From positions 1-19,444 of the forward strand of contig CACZOT010000178.1 in NCBI GenBank assembly GCA_902782795.1: a DNA stretch of 19,444 nt. The letters are read 5' to 3'. The translations under genes and the position numbers were made by a program. The notes beneath the pieces were generated by a model that saw only the letters and a program-made list of their open reading frames with translations, ran no database searches and was not told where the DNA came from. Position 1 is the first letter of the stretch. Every line of letters starts with the position of its first letter. Below, in pieces: positions 5,266 to 12,378 of the stretch. This stretch comes from an uncultured Eubacteriales bacterium. GTDB taxonomy: Bacteria; Bacillota; Clostridia; Christensenellales; Aristaeellaceae.

Positions 5266-6999
5266 CTACAGACGCAGAAGACGCGCCATGCCGCAGGCGG
5301 GCACGGGCAGTTCGCAAAGGCTGCCGGAGATCTCGCGCTCTCCCGCGGCGCGCCCCTGGCAATCGAAGACGCGGGCGGCGAAGCGTGCGCCCTCGGGCAG
5401 GCGCAGGATCGCGCTCGGGGCGAAGGTTCCGTTGCAGAGGAAGGCTTCCCGCGTATCCGGGCCGATGGAAACGGCGCGCTCCGGCGCGTACAGGGCGATG
5501 ACGGCGCGGCCGTCCGCCTCGGCGCGGGCGAGGCTGTAAAGGTCCTGCGGGCTTTCCACCTCGAGGGGCGCGCCCAGCAGGAGCGCCTTCTCCCGCTCCA
5601 TGAAGCCGAGCCAGAATTCCAGCGCGGCGCGGTGCTCGGGGCGGAGCGATGTGAGCTTCACGGAGATCTGCGGCACAGCGAAGAGCACGGAGATCAGCTG
5701 CAGCGCGGCGGCCTCGGGGGTGTCGTCCCGGTGCCACATGAGCATATCGCTGTGCACGGCGGTGGAGCCGCTGAGCAGGCGCAGATCGAGGGAGCCCACG
5801 CGGTTGGAGAGCGGGTCGGCCGGGCAGTCGGCTACGCGGAACATGTTGCCGTAGCCCCGCATGGCCGGGCCGATATAGCTCTGGCGGAACTCCACGAGCA
5901 CCTCCGGCTTGCGGGCGCGCAGGGCCGTAAGCACGTCGGTCATGAGGCGGTCCACGGCGTCCTCCACGAGGGCGAAATCCATGCCCTCCCGCACGGTCGG
6001 TACGGCGCCCCGGGCGCGGAAGGAATCGATGAAATCCAGCTTGAAGCCGTCCAGGTCCCATTCGCGCAGGGCGCGGTCGTAGACGGAGACGAGATATTCG
6101 CGCACCTGGGGCCAGCGCGGGTCGAGCACGCCGGCCTGCATGGAATCCAGCCGGTCCAGGAGCATGCCCTCGAATTCCGGGAAGCGCCGCGCCCTGTAGC
6201 CCATGAACGGCACCGAGTACCAGAGCACGTACTTCAGGCCCATCCCGTGCACGCGCTTTACGTGCGCCGCCATGTCCGGGATCTTGTTTTTCGTGACTTC
6301 CCAATCCCCGCAGTAGGCGTAGCCCCGGTTGCCGTCGTCGGTCTGCCAGCCGTCGTCCACGATGACGGTCTTCATGCCCATTTGCGCGGCGATGGCGCAC
6401 TCGGCCTCGACCGCGTCCGCGAAGACGCCCTGGTGGAAGGTGTACCAGGTGGAGTACATGGCCGTGCGGGCCGCCTCGGGAACCGGCGCGGGCCGATAGC
6501 CGCACTCCGTCTCCCACCAGCGGGAGACGAGGCGCAGCGCCTCCGCGAAGGACCGGTCCGCGCCGTCGCGCAGGAGCGTGACCCCGTAGCGGTGGGAGAC
6601 GCCCGTCGCGTCCAGGGGGATGGCCACGCGGCACAGGAGCATGCCGTCCTCCTCGCGCACGCCCAGGGAGCTGTTGATCGGCGTTTTCGCGTCGCTCAGG
6701 GCAATGGTGACGCGGGCGCGCCCCGCCTCGTTGAAGAAGCAGAACACCGGCGCGGAGGAGGAGATCTTCGTGGTGACGGGCCCGCCCCAATCCACGCGCA
6801 GGGAGCGGTCGAAGCGGCAGTTGGGGTGCCACCCGTACTGGATGTCATGCAGCGGCGTCTCCCAGCCGATGGTGAGGACGGGCCGCTCCGCCGCGAGGCG
6901 GTCCCACTCGGCCGTGATGCGCGTTTGGCCCGGCGCGGACTCCTCGGCGAAAAGCCGCGCCCCGGCGTTGGTTTCGATCGTCAGATCCTGAAAGCGCAT
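5266..6999 (-). CDS. Alpha-galactosidase, GH36/melibiase-like (clan GH-D)
   Basis: This 577-residue glycoside hydrolase hydrolyses terminal alpha-linked galactose from oligosaccharides by a retaining mechanism. It has a beta-rich N-terminal region to about 170, a TIM barrel at about 175-430, and a C-terminal beta domain. Visible barrel motifs are VIVDDGWQ (213-219), WYSVPFMG (260-267), GFKLDFIDSF (318-327, nucleophile D322) and RVADCPAD (388-395, with D391 the likely acid/base). There is no signal peptide, so the substrate must be imported. It is shorter than classical GH36 enzymes (about 720 residues) and belongs to the compact branch. GGGAGGG lies 8 bp before the ATG, and the MATE gene ends 16 bp upstream. 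Exact linkage preference is unknown; related clan members also act on alpha-N-acetylgalactosamine. Confidence 0.88.
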   Translation of the reverse strand: MRFQDLTIETNAGARLFAEESAPGQTRITAEWDRLAAERPVLTIGWETPLHDIQYGWHPNCRFDRSLRVDWGGPVTTKISSSAPVFCFFNEAGRARVTIALSDAKTPINSSLGVREEDGMLLCRVAIPLDATGVSHRYGVTLLRDGADRSFAEALRLVSRWWETECGYRPAPVPEAARTAMYSTWYTFHQGVFADAVEAECAIAAQMGMKTVIVDDGWQTDDGNRGYAYCGDWEVTKNKIPDMAAHVKRVHGMGLKYVLWYSVPFMGYRARRFPEFEGMLLDRLDSMQAGVLDPRWPQVREYLVSVYDRALREWDLDGFKLDFIDSFRARGAVPTVREGMDFALVEDAVDRLMTDVLTALRARKPEVLVEFRQSYIGPAMRGYGNMFRVADCPADPLSNRVGSLDLRLLSGSTAVHSDMLMWHRDDTPEAAALQLISVLFAVPQISVKLTSLRPEHRAALEFWLGFMEREKALLLGAPLEVESPQDLYSLARAEADGRAVIALYAPERAVSIGPDTREAFLCNGTFAPSAILRLPEGARFAARVFDCQGRAAGEREISGSLCELPVPACGMARLLRL

Positions 7000-7015
7000 G
7001 GGGCTTTCCCTCCCT

Positions 7016-8455
7016 TTACTTGGCTTGCTTTTCGCACAGACGGACGCCGTGCGCCTCGCGGAAGGCGGCGATGGTGGCGAGGCCCTCCTCCGTGACGGGC
7101 TTGATCCATTTTCCGGAGAAGGTGTGCCGCAGCATGATGCAGATGCGTACCGGCTCGTCGATGTAGGCGCACAGGAACACGAAGAGGAACGGCGGCTTGA
7201 TCACAAGGCCGCTCAGGCACAGGGCGGGCAGCACCATCGCGTACATGAAGACGATCTCCATCACCGTGCCGAAGACCGGGTCTCCGGCGGAGCGGAACAT
7301 ATCGTTCTGGATCCAGTTGGTCATGCGGACGGTGGCGATGAAGGTAAAGGAGATCAGCAGGCTCCGGCCGATCCGGAACGAATCCCCCTGCAGACTCATG
7401 GCGTGCAGGATGGGGCTGTGGAAGCACAGGAACAGGAGGCACCCGCACAGGACCGTCAGCGGCGTCACCAGCAGCATGCGCTTGGCGCGGCGGAAGGCGA
7501 GCTCGTGGTTCCCGGCACCGACCTCCTTGCCCACCAGGATGCTCGCCGCGTTCGTAAAGCCGGAGAAGAAGGCGATCACGAAGCCTTCGAAGGTGCGGAA
7601 CACCGCGAGGGCGGCGATGGCCTGGGTGGACTGGCGGCCCAGGATGATATTGATGACCATGTTGCCCACGCCGATCAGCGCCTCGTTGCAGAGAATGGGG
7701 AAGCACTTGACCATGTACTGCCCAAAGAGCGCCTTCGTCCAGCGGAAATGCTCCCGGAAGCGCCAGAGGTAGGGGTGCCGCTGCGCGCGCCCGAGGATGA
7801 GCAGCGTCAGGACGTTCACGAAGCCGGCCAGGAGCGTCGCCACCGCCGCGCCCCGCACGCCCATGGCGGGCAGGCCCAGCTTGCCGAAGATGAGCACATA
7901 GTTGGCCGCGAGGTTCGTCGTCAGCGAGGCGATCGAGGCCACCAGGGGGATCTTTACCCGCTCCGTGGAGCGCAGCATGGCGCTCATGCCCATGGCGAAG
8001 ACCGTCAGCGGATAGGAAAAGCCAACGATGCGCAGGTACTCGACGCCGATCTCCCAGAGGACCTCCTTGTCCGTATACAGGCGCATCACCGCTCCGGGCG
8101 CGGCCACGGCGAAGAAGGAGGCGAGCAGGGAGACGGTCATGATGCACACCTGCATCATGCCGTAGGAGGCGCAGAGATTGCGCCCGTTCTTCGCGCCCCA
8201 GTATTGCGACATGAACAGCATGCCGCCGCCCACAAAGCCCCAGTACCCGCTGAACATGAGCGAGGTGAACTGGGCGCACAGACCCACCGCGCCAACGGTG
8301 TTTTCGCCCAGTGTCGCCAGCATGATGGTATCGACCATGCTGGCCGTGGTGGTCAGAAGGTTCTGCAGCGCCACCGGCACGGCGATGGCGGCCAGCGCCT
8401 TGAGGAATTCCTTCCAATCGGCGCGGGATTGGGAGTTGAGAGAAAGAGCTGGCAT
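7016..8455 (-). CDS. MATE family efflux transporter
   Basis: This 479-residue polytopic membrane protein has about twelve hydrophobic helices in two halves. The first helix begins near residue 18 (LAAIAVPVALQNLL) and is followed by a typical MATE segment, TTTASMVDTIMLATLGE. The first half also has a conserved-looking GYWGFVGGGMLFMSQYWGAKN stretch, with a related pattern (GFTNAASILVGKEVGAGN) near the start of the second half. MATE proteins export organic cations, drugs or metabolites using Na+ or H+ gradients. It sits between a peptidase gene (28 bp upstream) and the alpha-galactosidase (16 bp downstream). The ribosome site is weak (GCGAG region), so it may rely on coupling. Sugar uptake is not a known MATE role, so its job in this operon is more likely export of a glycan-associated aglycone or product; that is inference. 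Confidence 0.93.
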   Translation of the reverse strand: MPALSLNSQSRADWKEFLKALAAIAVPVALQNLLTTTASMVDTIMLATLGENTVGAVGLCAQFTSLMFSGYWGFVGGGMLFMSQYWGAKNGRNLCASYGMMQVCIMTVSLLASFFAVAAPGAVMRLYTDKEVLWEIGVEYLRIVGFSYPLTVFAMGMSAMLRSTERVKIPLVASIASLTTNLAANYVLIFGKLGLPAMGVRGAAVATLLAGFVNVLTLLILGRAQRHPYLWRFREHFRWTKALFGQYMVKCFPILCNEALIGVGNMVINIILGRQSTQAIAALAVFRTFEGFVIAFFSGFTNAASILVGKEVGAGNHELAFRRAKRMLLVTPLTVLCGCLLFLCFHSPILHAMSLQGDSFRIGRSLLISFTFIATVRMTNWIQNDMFRSAGDPVFGTVMEIVFMYAMVLPALCLSGLVIKPPFLFVFLCAYIDEPVRICIMLRHTFSGKWIKPVTEEGLATIAAFREAHGVRLCEKQAK

Positions 8456-8483
8456 GGCGTTTCGTTCTCGCTTTCTTTGGTGG

Positions 8484-9503
8484 TTATTCCAGATATTCCC
8501 GCAGGGCGCGGCGCGTCGTGCCGCTCCAGCCCGTGACGGACCCGGCGGAGAGAAGCGCGTTCAGGACCGCTTCCTCGGCGCATTCCGCCGCGGCGCGGAA
8601 GGGGAGATCCAAAAGGTCCTCGCGCAGGCTGCGCAGAGATTGGAAGGGGGCCTCCGGCTCCTGACGGTTCGCCGTCGTGAAGCCGAGGAAGATATCGCCG
8701 CTCCCGTGCCCCCAGAAGGAGCCCAGGCGCGCCAGGCCCACGCCCGCGCGCTTGATCACGCGGCGCAGTTGCCGCGCGGTGAGGGGGAGGTCCGTGGCGA
8801 AGACGACGATGCAGGAGCCCTTGTCCGGTTCGTCCTCGCGCAGTCGCGCCTCGATCTCGCGGCCGACGGCCCGGCCTCCGATGGCGAGGTCGCCGAGCCG
8901 CCCGTGGTTCGCCTGGACGAGCGCGCCGACGGTGAACTCCTCTGCGCCGATCCCGAAGACGCGCGAGGCGCTGCCCACGCCGCCCTTGAGCCCGTGGCAG
9001 GTGAGGCCCTTGCCGCAGCCCACGTCGCCCTCGGCGAAATCGGCCGAAGCGCTCTCGATGGCGGCGAAGACCTCCTTGCGCCCCACGGCCCGCTCGCGCG
9101 ACCAGTTCAGGGCGCCGTCGTTGCACTCGCAGACTACGGGGTTCACGGAGTTGAGCGGGTACCCGCCCGCTTCGGCCCGCAGGAGCATGTGCTCCACCAG
9201 GGCGTCGTGCACCAGGCCCACGTTCAGCGTGCCGGTCAGAGCGATGGGCGTCTCCAACGCGCCGAGTTCGTCCACCTGCACCAGGCCCTGCGTCTTGCCA
9301 AAGCCGTTCAGGACGAAGCTGGCCGCCGTGAGCTTGCGCAGGAAGGGGTCGTCCTCGCAGGGGAGGATCACCGTCACGCCCGTCTTGTGGAGCTCGGCGT
9401 CGATCGTCGCGTGGCCGACCCGCACGCCCGCGACGTCCGCGATGCTGTCGCGGGGCCCCGCCTCGAGCGCGCCGACCGTAATGCCCATCTCCCGGGCTTT
9501 CAT
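8484..9503 (-). CDS. P1 family peptidase (S58, DmpA/BapA-like self-processing aminopeptidase)
   Basis: This 339-residue Ntn-type hydrolase is related to D-aminopeptidase DmpA and beta-aminopeptidase BapA, which split themselves at a Gly-Ser bond and use the new N-terminal serine as nucleophile. The key motif is KGS-CIVVFATDLPL, putting the cleavage at G229/S230. Other family features are DVAGVRVGH (23-31), LTGTLNVGLVHDAL (89-102) and HGLKGGVGSASR (170-181). It acts on N-terminal residues of short peptides, often with D- or beta-amino acids. GAGGAG lies about 8 bp before the ATG. It is the first gene of the minus-strand operon and is preceded by the second copy of the structured repeat. No signal peptide is visible. 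Confidence 0.93.
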   Translation of the reverse strand: MKAREMGITVGALEAGPRDSIADVAGVRVGHATIDAELHKTGVTVILPCEDDPFLRKLTAASFVLNGFGKTQGLVQVDELGALETPIALTGTLNVGLVHDALVEHMLLRAEAGGYPLNSVNPVVCECNDGALNWSRERAVGRKEVFAAIESASADFAEGDVGCGKGLTCHGLKGGVGSASRVFGIGAEEFTVGALVQANHGRLGDLAIGGRAVGREIEARLREDEPDKGSCIVVFATDLPLTARQLRRVIKRAGVGLARLGSFWGHGSGDIFLGFTTANRQEPEAPFQSLRSLREDLLDLPFRAAAECAEEAVLNALLSAGSVTGWSGTTRRALREYLE

Positions 9504-9528
9504 GGCCTCATCTCCTCGCTATGCTGCT

Positions 9529-9557
9529 ATTCTACCATATCCTCCCTCCGGGGAAAA
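9529..9557 (-). promoter_or_regulatory. Possible promoter of the peptidase-MATE-glycan operon
   Basis: On the minus strand, TAGAAT (9534-9529) has an extended TGG before it. At 17 bp upstream there is only a weak TTTTCC. The start would fall near 9522, giving a leader of about 20 nt. An alternative TATAGT at 9686-9681 lies further upstream and would give a long hairpin-containing leader. Confidence 0.35.
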
Positions 9558-9775
9558 GCCCCATTCTGCGGGGAGACGGCCTGCCAGGAGACTTCCCCTC
9601 CTGGCACTCTCAATCCGCCGGATTCCAAAGCAAGAGCCCTGGCATCCTTCAGACAGGATGCCAGGGCTCCTCGCTTCGATACTATAGCGTTTGTGTTGTT
9701 CCGCAATCCCCCAATACGGGATCCTGAAGGGTCTTTCGCCCCGCTAAGCAGGGGCGCGGGGCCCAGAGCCCTTGT
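9545..9775 (-). repeat. Structured composite repeat, copy 2 (fills the 9504-9788 gap)
   Basis: Read on the minus strand, this gap repeats the order seen at 2858-3090. It has a GGGCTCTG...CCCC block, then ACCCTTCAGGATCCC, then GTATTGGGGGATT (compare ATATTGTGGGATT). Next come TATCGAA and the long hairpin (9669-9634), then TTGCTTTGGAAT and GATTGAG, then a CCAGGAG stem-loop (9606-9582), and lastly a GGGG/CCCC hairpin (9562-9550). The stems are conserved in position while their bases differ, which implies selection or duplication followed by compensatory change. No gene is visible here. Confidence 0.6.
9634..9669 (-). terminator. 14-bp hairpin, homologue of the 2968-3015 hairpin
   Basis: GAGCCCTGGCATCC and its exact complement are separated by an 8-nt loop. 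An outer AGC/GCT can extend the stem across a bulge. The minus-strand tail is TTGCTTTGG, a poor T-run, so it is a modest terminator for the acyltransferase operon. The inner stem reads GGCATCC/GGATGCC, versus GGTATCC/GGATACC in the other copy, a compensatory C-G to T-A swap. Confidence 0.5.
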
Positions 9776-9788
9776 GAGAAAACCGCCT

Positions 9789-10415
9789 CTACACCGCCGC
9801 CTTGGCCTTCGCGGGCTCGTCGTCCGGGCTGGCGACGTGCCGGACGATCACCACCAGCGCGATGGCGGCGCAGCCCAGGGCGAAGGCGGGCTTCCCGGCG
9901 TACAGGAGCCCGGCGCAGGCGCCCAGGGCGAAGAAAGCGAAAGTCAGGATGGAGCGCTTCCTGTGCGAGGGCACGCGCACGAAGGTGGAAAAGGAAATAT
10001 ACAGCGCCGCGAGCCAAAGCACGGCCAGGCAATGGGGCACGCATCCGAGCAGCGAGCCGAACGTGGCGGCGATGGCCTTGCCGCCTCGGATATCCCGGTC
10101 GAAGGGCGCGGTGGCGTGGCCGAGCACGGGCGCGGCCAGCACGAGCGCAAAGAGGAGGTTGTCCATGGGCAGACGCCGGCAGGCGGCCCAGACAGGCAGG
10201 AAGCCCTTGCCCAGCTCGAGCAGGAGGCAGATGGTTCCCAGCTTCTTCCCGCACAGGACGAAGACGTTGTACACGCCGGGGTTGCCGTCCTCGCTCTCGC
10301 GGCAGATATCCCGGCGGCAAAGGGCCCGGGGAACGAGCCGCGCGAACATCACCCCGCCGAGCAGATACCCGCCGAGGATGTAGAGGACCCAGAGGAAGAT
10401 CTCGCTTCTCGTCAT
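9789..10415 (-). CDS. plsY: PlsY-like glycerol-3-phosphate acyltransferase, divergent
   Basis: This 208-residue membrane protein resembles PlsY, which transfers an acyl group from acyl phosphate to glycerol-3-phosphate at the start of phospholipid synthesis. The three PlsY motif regions are present but altered: SEDGNPGVYNVF (41-52, usual GSGNPGATN-type), GKKLGTICLLLELGKG (56-71) and PVLGHATAPFDRDIRGGKAIA (96-116, usual GGKGVAT). Hydrophobic segments lie near 7-27, 57-78, 88-103, 117-145 and 157-194. The length is normal. The start at 10415 overlaps the glycosyltransferase stop as ATGA, so the two are translationally coupled. The altered motifs raise the possibility of a different acceptor, for example a glycolipid made by its partner. 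A canonical plsY elsewhere in the genome would support that. Confidence 0.82.
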   Translation of the reverse strand: MTRSEIFLWVLYILGGYLLGGVMFARLVPRALCRRDICRESEDGNPGVYNVFVLCGKKLGTICLLLELGKGFLPVWAACRRLPMDNLLFALVLAAPVLGHATAPFDRDIRGGKAIAATFGSLLGCVPHCLAVLWLAALYISFSTFVRVPSHRKRSILTFAFFALGACAGLLYAGKPAFALGCAAIALVVIVRHVASPDDEPAKAKAAV

Positions 10416-11518
10416 GCCCCAAGCACCTTCTCCACGATATCGCGCGCGGCGTAGGGGTTGATATACGCGCGCTGGGCTGCCCGCATGCGGGAGGCGGCGG
10501 CCTCGTCCCGCGCCAGGGAGAGCGCGGCCGCGACGGCCTCCCCGTCTGTGCGGGCCGAGACGGCCATGCCCCTCTGGCTGAAGAAGCGGGCGTTCTCCGT
10601 CTCGCACCCGGGGATGGGGTTCACGCACACGAAGGGCACGTTCGCCACGGCGGCCTCCGTGCTGGAGAGCCCGCCCGGCTTGGAGAGGAGGGAATCGGCG
10701 GCGCGCATGTAGAGGGGAACCTCCCGCGTAAAGGGCACCGCGCGGACGACGCCGCGGCCCGCGTCCCACTCCTCCACGAGGCGGAGCAGCTTTTCGTTGT
10801 GCCCGGCGAGCACGCAGGCCTGCGTGTCCGCGTCGCGCTGCTCCAAAAAGAGCGAGCACAGGCGCAGCATGTTCTCGCAGCCCACGCCGCCCGTCATGAT
10901 GAGGACCAGCCGCTTGTCCCGGGGAAGGCCCAGGAGGGCGCGGGCTTCGTCGCGGGGCGTCTCCCGGGCGAAACGGAGAGAGACGGGGATGCCCGTCGCT
11001 TCCACGCGCTCGGCCCGGCCGCCCTTGGCGGCGAAATCGGCGATCACGTCCGGATGCGGGGCGAAGTAGCCGTCCAGATCCGTCTCGGCGAGGAAGGGGC
11101 TGGAGGTGTAATCCGTGAACACGCCCCAGGCGGGCAGATCGCACAGACCGCGGCGGCGGGCGGCCGTCATGGCCTCCATGCCGTAGAGATGCGTGCAGAC
11201 CACGCCCGTGTACCGCCCGGCGAGCAGGCGCTCCGCCACGGCCCTGGCGCAGGAGGCGTTGGCGTAATAGACCGGCGAGGTGACGCCCGTCTTTTCCCAG
11301 ACGGCTCCGGCCCGGTAGAGGGCGCCGAAAGCCCTGGGCGCGCGGCGGATGATGCCGTTGTAAAAGCCGGAGACGAACCCCTGGGCGCGATGGCTGCGCT
11401 GCCCGACGGGGTCCATCAGCTCCGCCTCCGCGCCCCGGGCGAGGAATTCCTCCTGCAGGGCGCGCGCGGCGCTGTTGTGGCCCTCGCCCGTGTAGCAGGT
11501 GAGGATGCAGATCTTCAA
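10412..11518 (-). CDS. MGDG synthase/UgtP-like lipid glycosyltransferase, TTG start
   Basis: This 368-residue GT-B enzyme is of the GT28-type diacylglycerol glycosyltransferase group, which moves a hexose from UDP-sugar onto a membrane lipid. The N-terminal MGDG-synthase signature KICILTCYTGEGHNSAARAL (2-21) is clear. The C-terminal nucleotide-sugar half has LIMTGGVGCENM (206-217) and KPGGLSSTEAA (280-290). I set the start at TTG (11518): GGAGG lies 8 bp before it but only 2 bp before the ATG at 11524, and the family normally begins M-K-I/V-L-I-L. The 3' end overlaps the acyltransferase start by four bases. The pairing suggests glycolipid and phospholipid precursors are made together. It could instead be MurG-like, but the N-terminal motif argues against this. 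Confidence 0.9.
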   Translation of the reverse strand: MKICILTCYTGEGHNSAARALQEEFLARGAEAELMDPVGQRSHRAQGFVSGFYNGIIRRAPRAFGALYRAGAVWEKTGVTSPVYYANASCARAVAERLLAGRYTGVVCTHLYGMEAMTAARRRGLCDLPAWGVFTDYTSSPFLAETDLDGYFAPHPDVIADFAAKGGRAERVEATGIPVSLRFARETPRDEARALLGLPRDKRLVLIMTGGVGCENMLRLCSLFLEQRDADTQACVLAGHNEKLLRLVEEWDAGRGVVRAVPFTREVPLYMRAADSLLSKPGGLSSTEAAVANVPFVCVNPIPGCETENARFFSQRGMAVSARTDGEAVAAALSLARDEAAASRMRAAQRAYINPYAARDIVEKVLGA

Positions 11519-11556
11519 GCCCATCGCCTCCGACGCAAATTGCTCCAGATATTGAC

Positions 11557-11562
11557 ATTATA
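11557..11562 (-). promoter_or_regulatory. -10 box of the glycosyltransferase-acyltransferase operon
   Basis: A perfect TATAAT lies on the minus strand at 11562-11557, with a start near 11550 and a leader of about 32 nt. No good -35 box is visible at 17-18 bp, so an activator or a weak core promoter is possible. Confidence 0.5.
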
Positions 11563-11628
11563 TAGCCATCTTTCGTCCTCCACCATGGGCAAAAGCGAAG
11601 GAATGCGCAAAAAGCCCGGCCGCGGCGG

Positions 11629-11658
11629 TTGCAAAGGGAGCGGAAAATGTGGTACAAC
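11629..11658 (+). promoter_or_regulatory. Promoter of the two-component operon
   Basis: TTGCAA (11629-11634) and TACAAC (11653-11658) are separated by 18 bp, with TGG as an extended -10. Transcription would begin near 11665, 33 bp before the regulator start. It diverges from the glycosyltransferase promoter. The repeats seen at 13713 are not present here. Confidence 0.45.
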
Positions 11659-11697
11659 AGAAAAAACGCCCGGCGACGGGCGGAGGGGAGGCGCGGT

Positions 11698-12378
11698 ATG
11701 CGGGTGCTCCTGGTGGAGGACGAAAAGCCGCTTTCGGCGGCCATATGCAAGATGCTCTCGGCGGAGCAGATCGTCGCGGACCCGGTCTACACGGGCACGG
11801 ACGGCCTGGATTGGGCCCTGGGCGGCAATTACGACGCCATCATCCTGGACGTGATGCTCCCGGGCATGGACGGCTTTTCCGTGCTGAAGAAACTGCGCGC
11901 GGAAAAGATCTCCACGCCGGTGCTCATGCTCACGGCGCGCGGCGGCCTGGACGACCGCATCCGCGGCCTGGAGAGCGGCGCGGATTATTACCTGCCCAAG
12001 CCCTTTGAGCAGAGCGAGCTCGTGGCCTGCCTGCGCGCCATCACGCGCCGGGGCAGCGACAGGGCCATCGTCTCCCTGGCCTTCGGGGATATCGAGCTGC
12101 ACCCGGAGGAGGTCTCGCTCCTGTGCACGGCCACCCGCCAGACGGTGAAGCTGGGCGCGAAGGAGTTCCAGCTCATGGAGCTCTTCCTGCGCAACCCGCG
12201 CCAGGTCCTGGAGCGGGAGACCATCGTGGAGCGCATCTGGGGTTTTGACAGCGAGGCGGAGTACAACAACCTCGCGGTGTACCTCTCCTTCGTACGCAAA
12301 AAGCTCCAGTTCATCGGCTCGCGCGTGGCCATCAGCGCCGTGCGCGGCGTGGGCTACATTCTGGAGGAAGAGAAATGA
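11698..12378 (+). CDS. OmpR/PhoB-family response regulator
   Basis: This 226-residue two-domain regulator has a receiver at 1-117 and a winged-helix DNA-binding domain at about 128-222. Receiver residues are the acidic pair E7-D8 (LVEDE), phospho-acceptor D51 (IILDVMLPGMDGF), T79 (LMLTA) and K101 (LPKPFE). The C-terminal domain ends in YLSFVRKKL and VRGVGYIL, the usual recognition-helix and wing pattern of OmpR/PhoB proteins. The start at 11698 has GGGAGG 6 bp upstream; an in-frame ATG at 11629 lacks this and would precede the promoter start. Its stop overlaps the kinase start (ATGA), so the pair is co-translated. Such regulators bind tandem direct repeats spaced 11 bp, a pattern found at 13713-13732 downstream. 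Confidence 0.96.
   Translation: MRVLLVEDEKPLSAAICKMLSAEQIVADPVYTGTDGLDWALGGNYDAIILDVMLPGMDGFSVLKKLRAEKISTPVLMLTARGGLDDRIRGLESGADYYLPKPFEQSELVACLRAITRRGSDRAIVSLAFGDIELHPEEVSLLCTATRQTVKLGAKEFQLMELFLRNPRQVLERETIVERIWGFDSEAEYNNLAVYLSFVRKKLQFIGSRVAISAVRGVGYILEEEK

Noticed and set aside
5074..7095. 673-codon open frame on the plus strand
   Set aside because: It lies antisense to the esterase and alpha-galactosidase genes, which have clear motifs and ribosome sites. The translation is Arg/Gly/Ala/His-rich, as expected from a GC-biased shadow frame.
6998..8536. 512-codon open frame antisense to the MATE gene
   Set aside because: Composition is His/Glu/Gln/Arg-rich without hydrophobic core or motifs; the minus-strand frame encodes an unmistakable MATE protein.
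9681..9686. TATAGT on the minus strand as the main promoter of the peptidase operon
   Set aside because: No acceptable -35 box at 16-18 bp, and the transcript would have to cross the long hairpin; kept only as an alternative.
8178..10454. 758-codon open frame on the plus strand across the peptidase, a gap and the acyltransferase
   Set aside because: It crosses two genes and the hairpin-rich gap with no motifs or ribosome site; it is a product of high GC.
11552..11557. TTGACA on the plus strand as a promoter for the two-component operon
   Set aside because: No -10 box lies 16-19 bp downstream; the hexamer arises partly from overlap with the minus-strand TATAAT.
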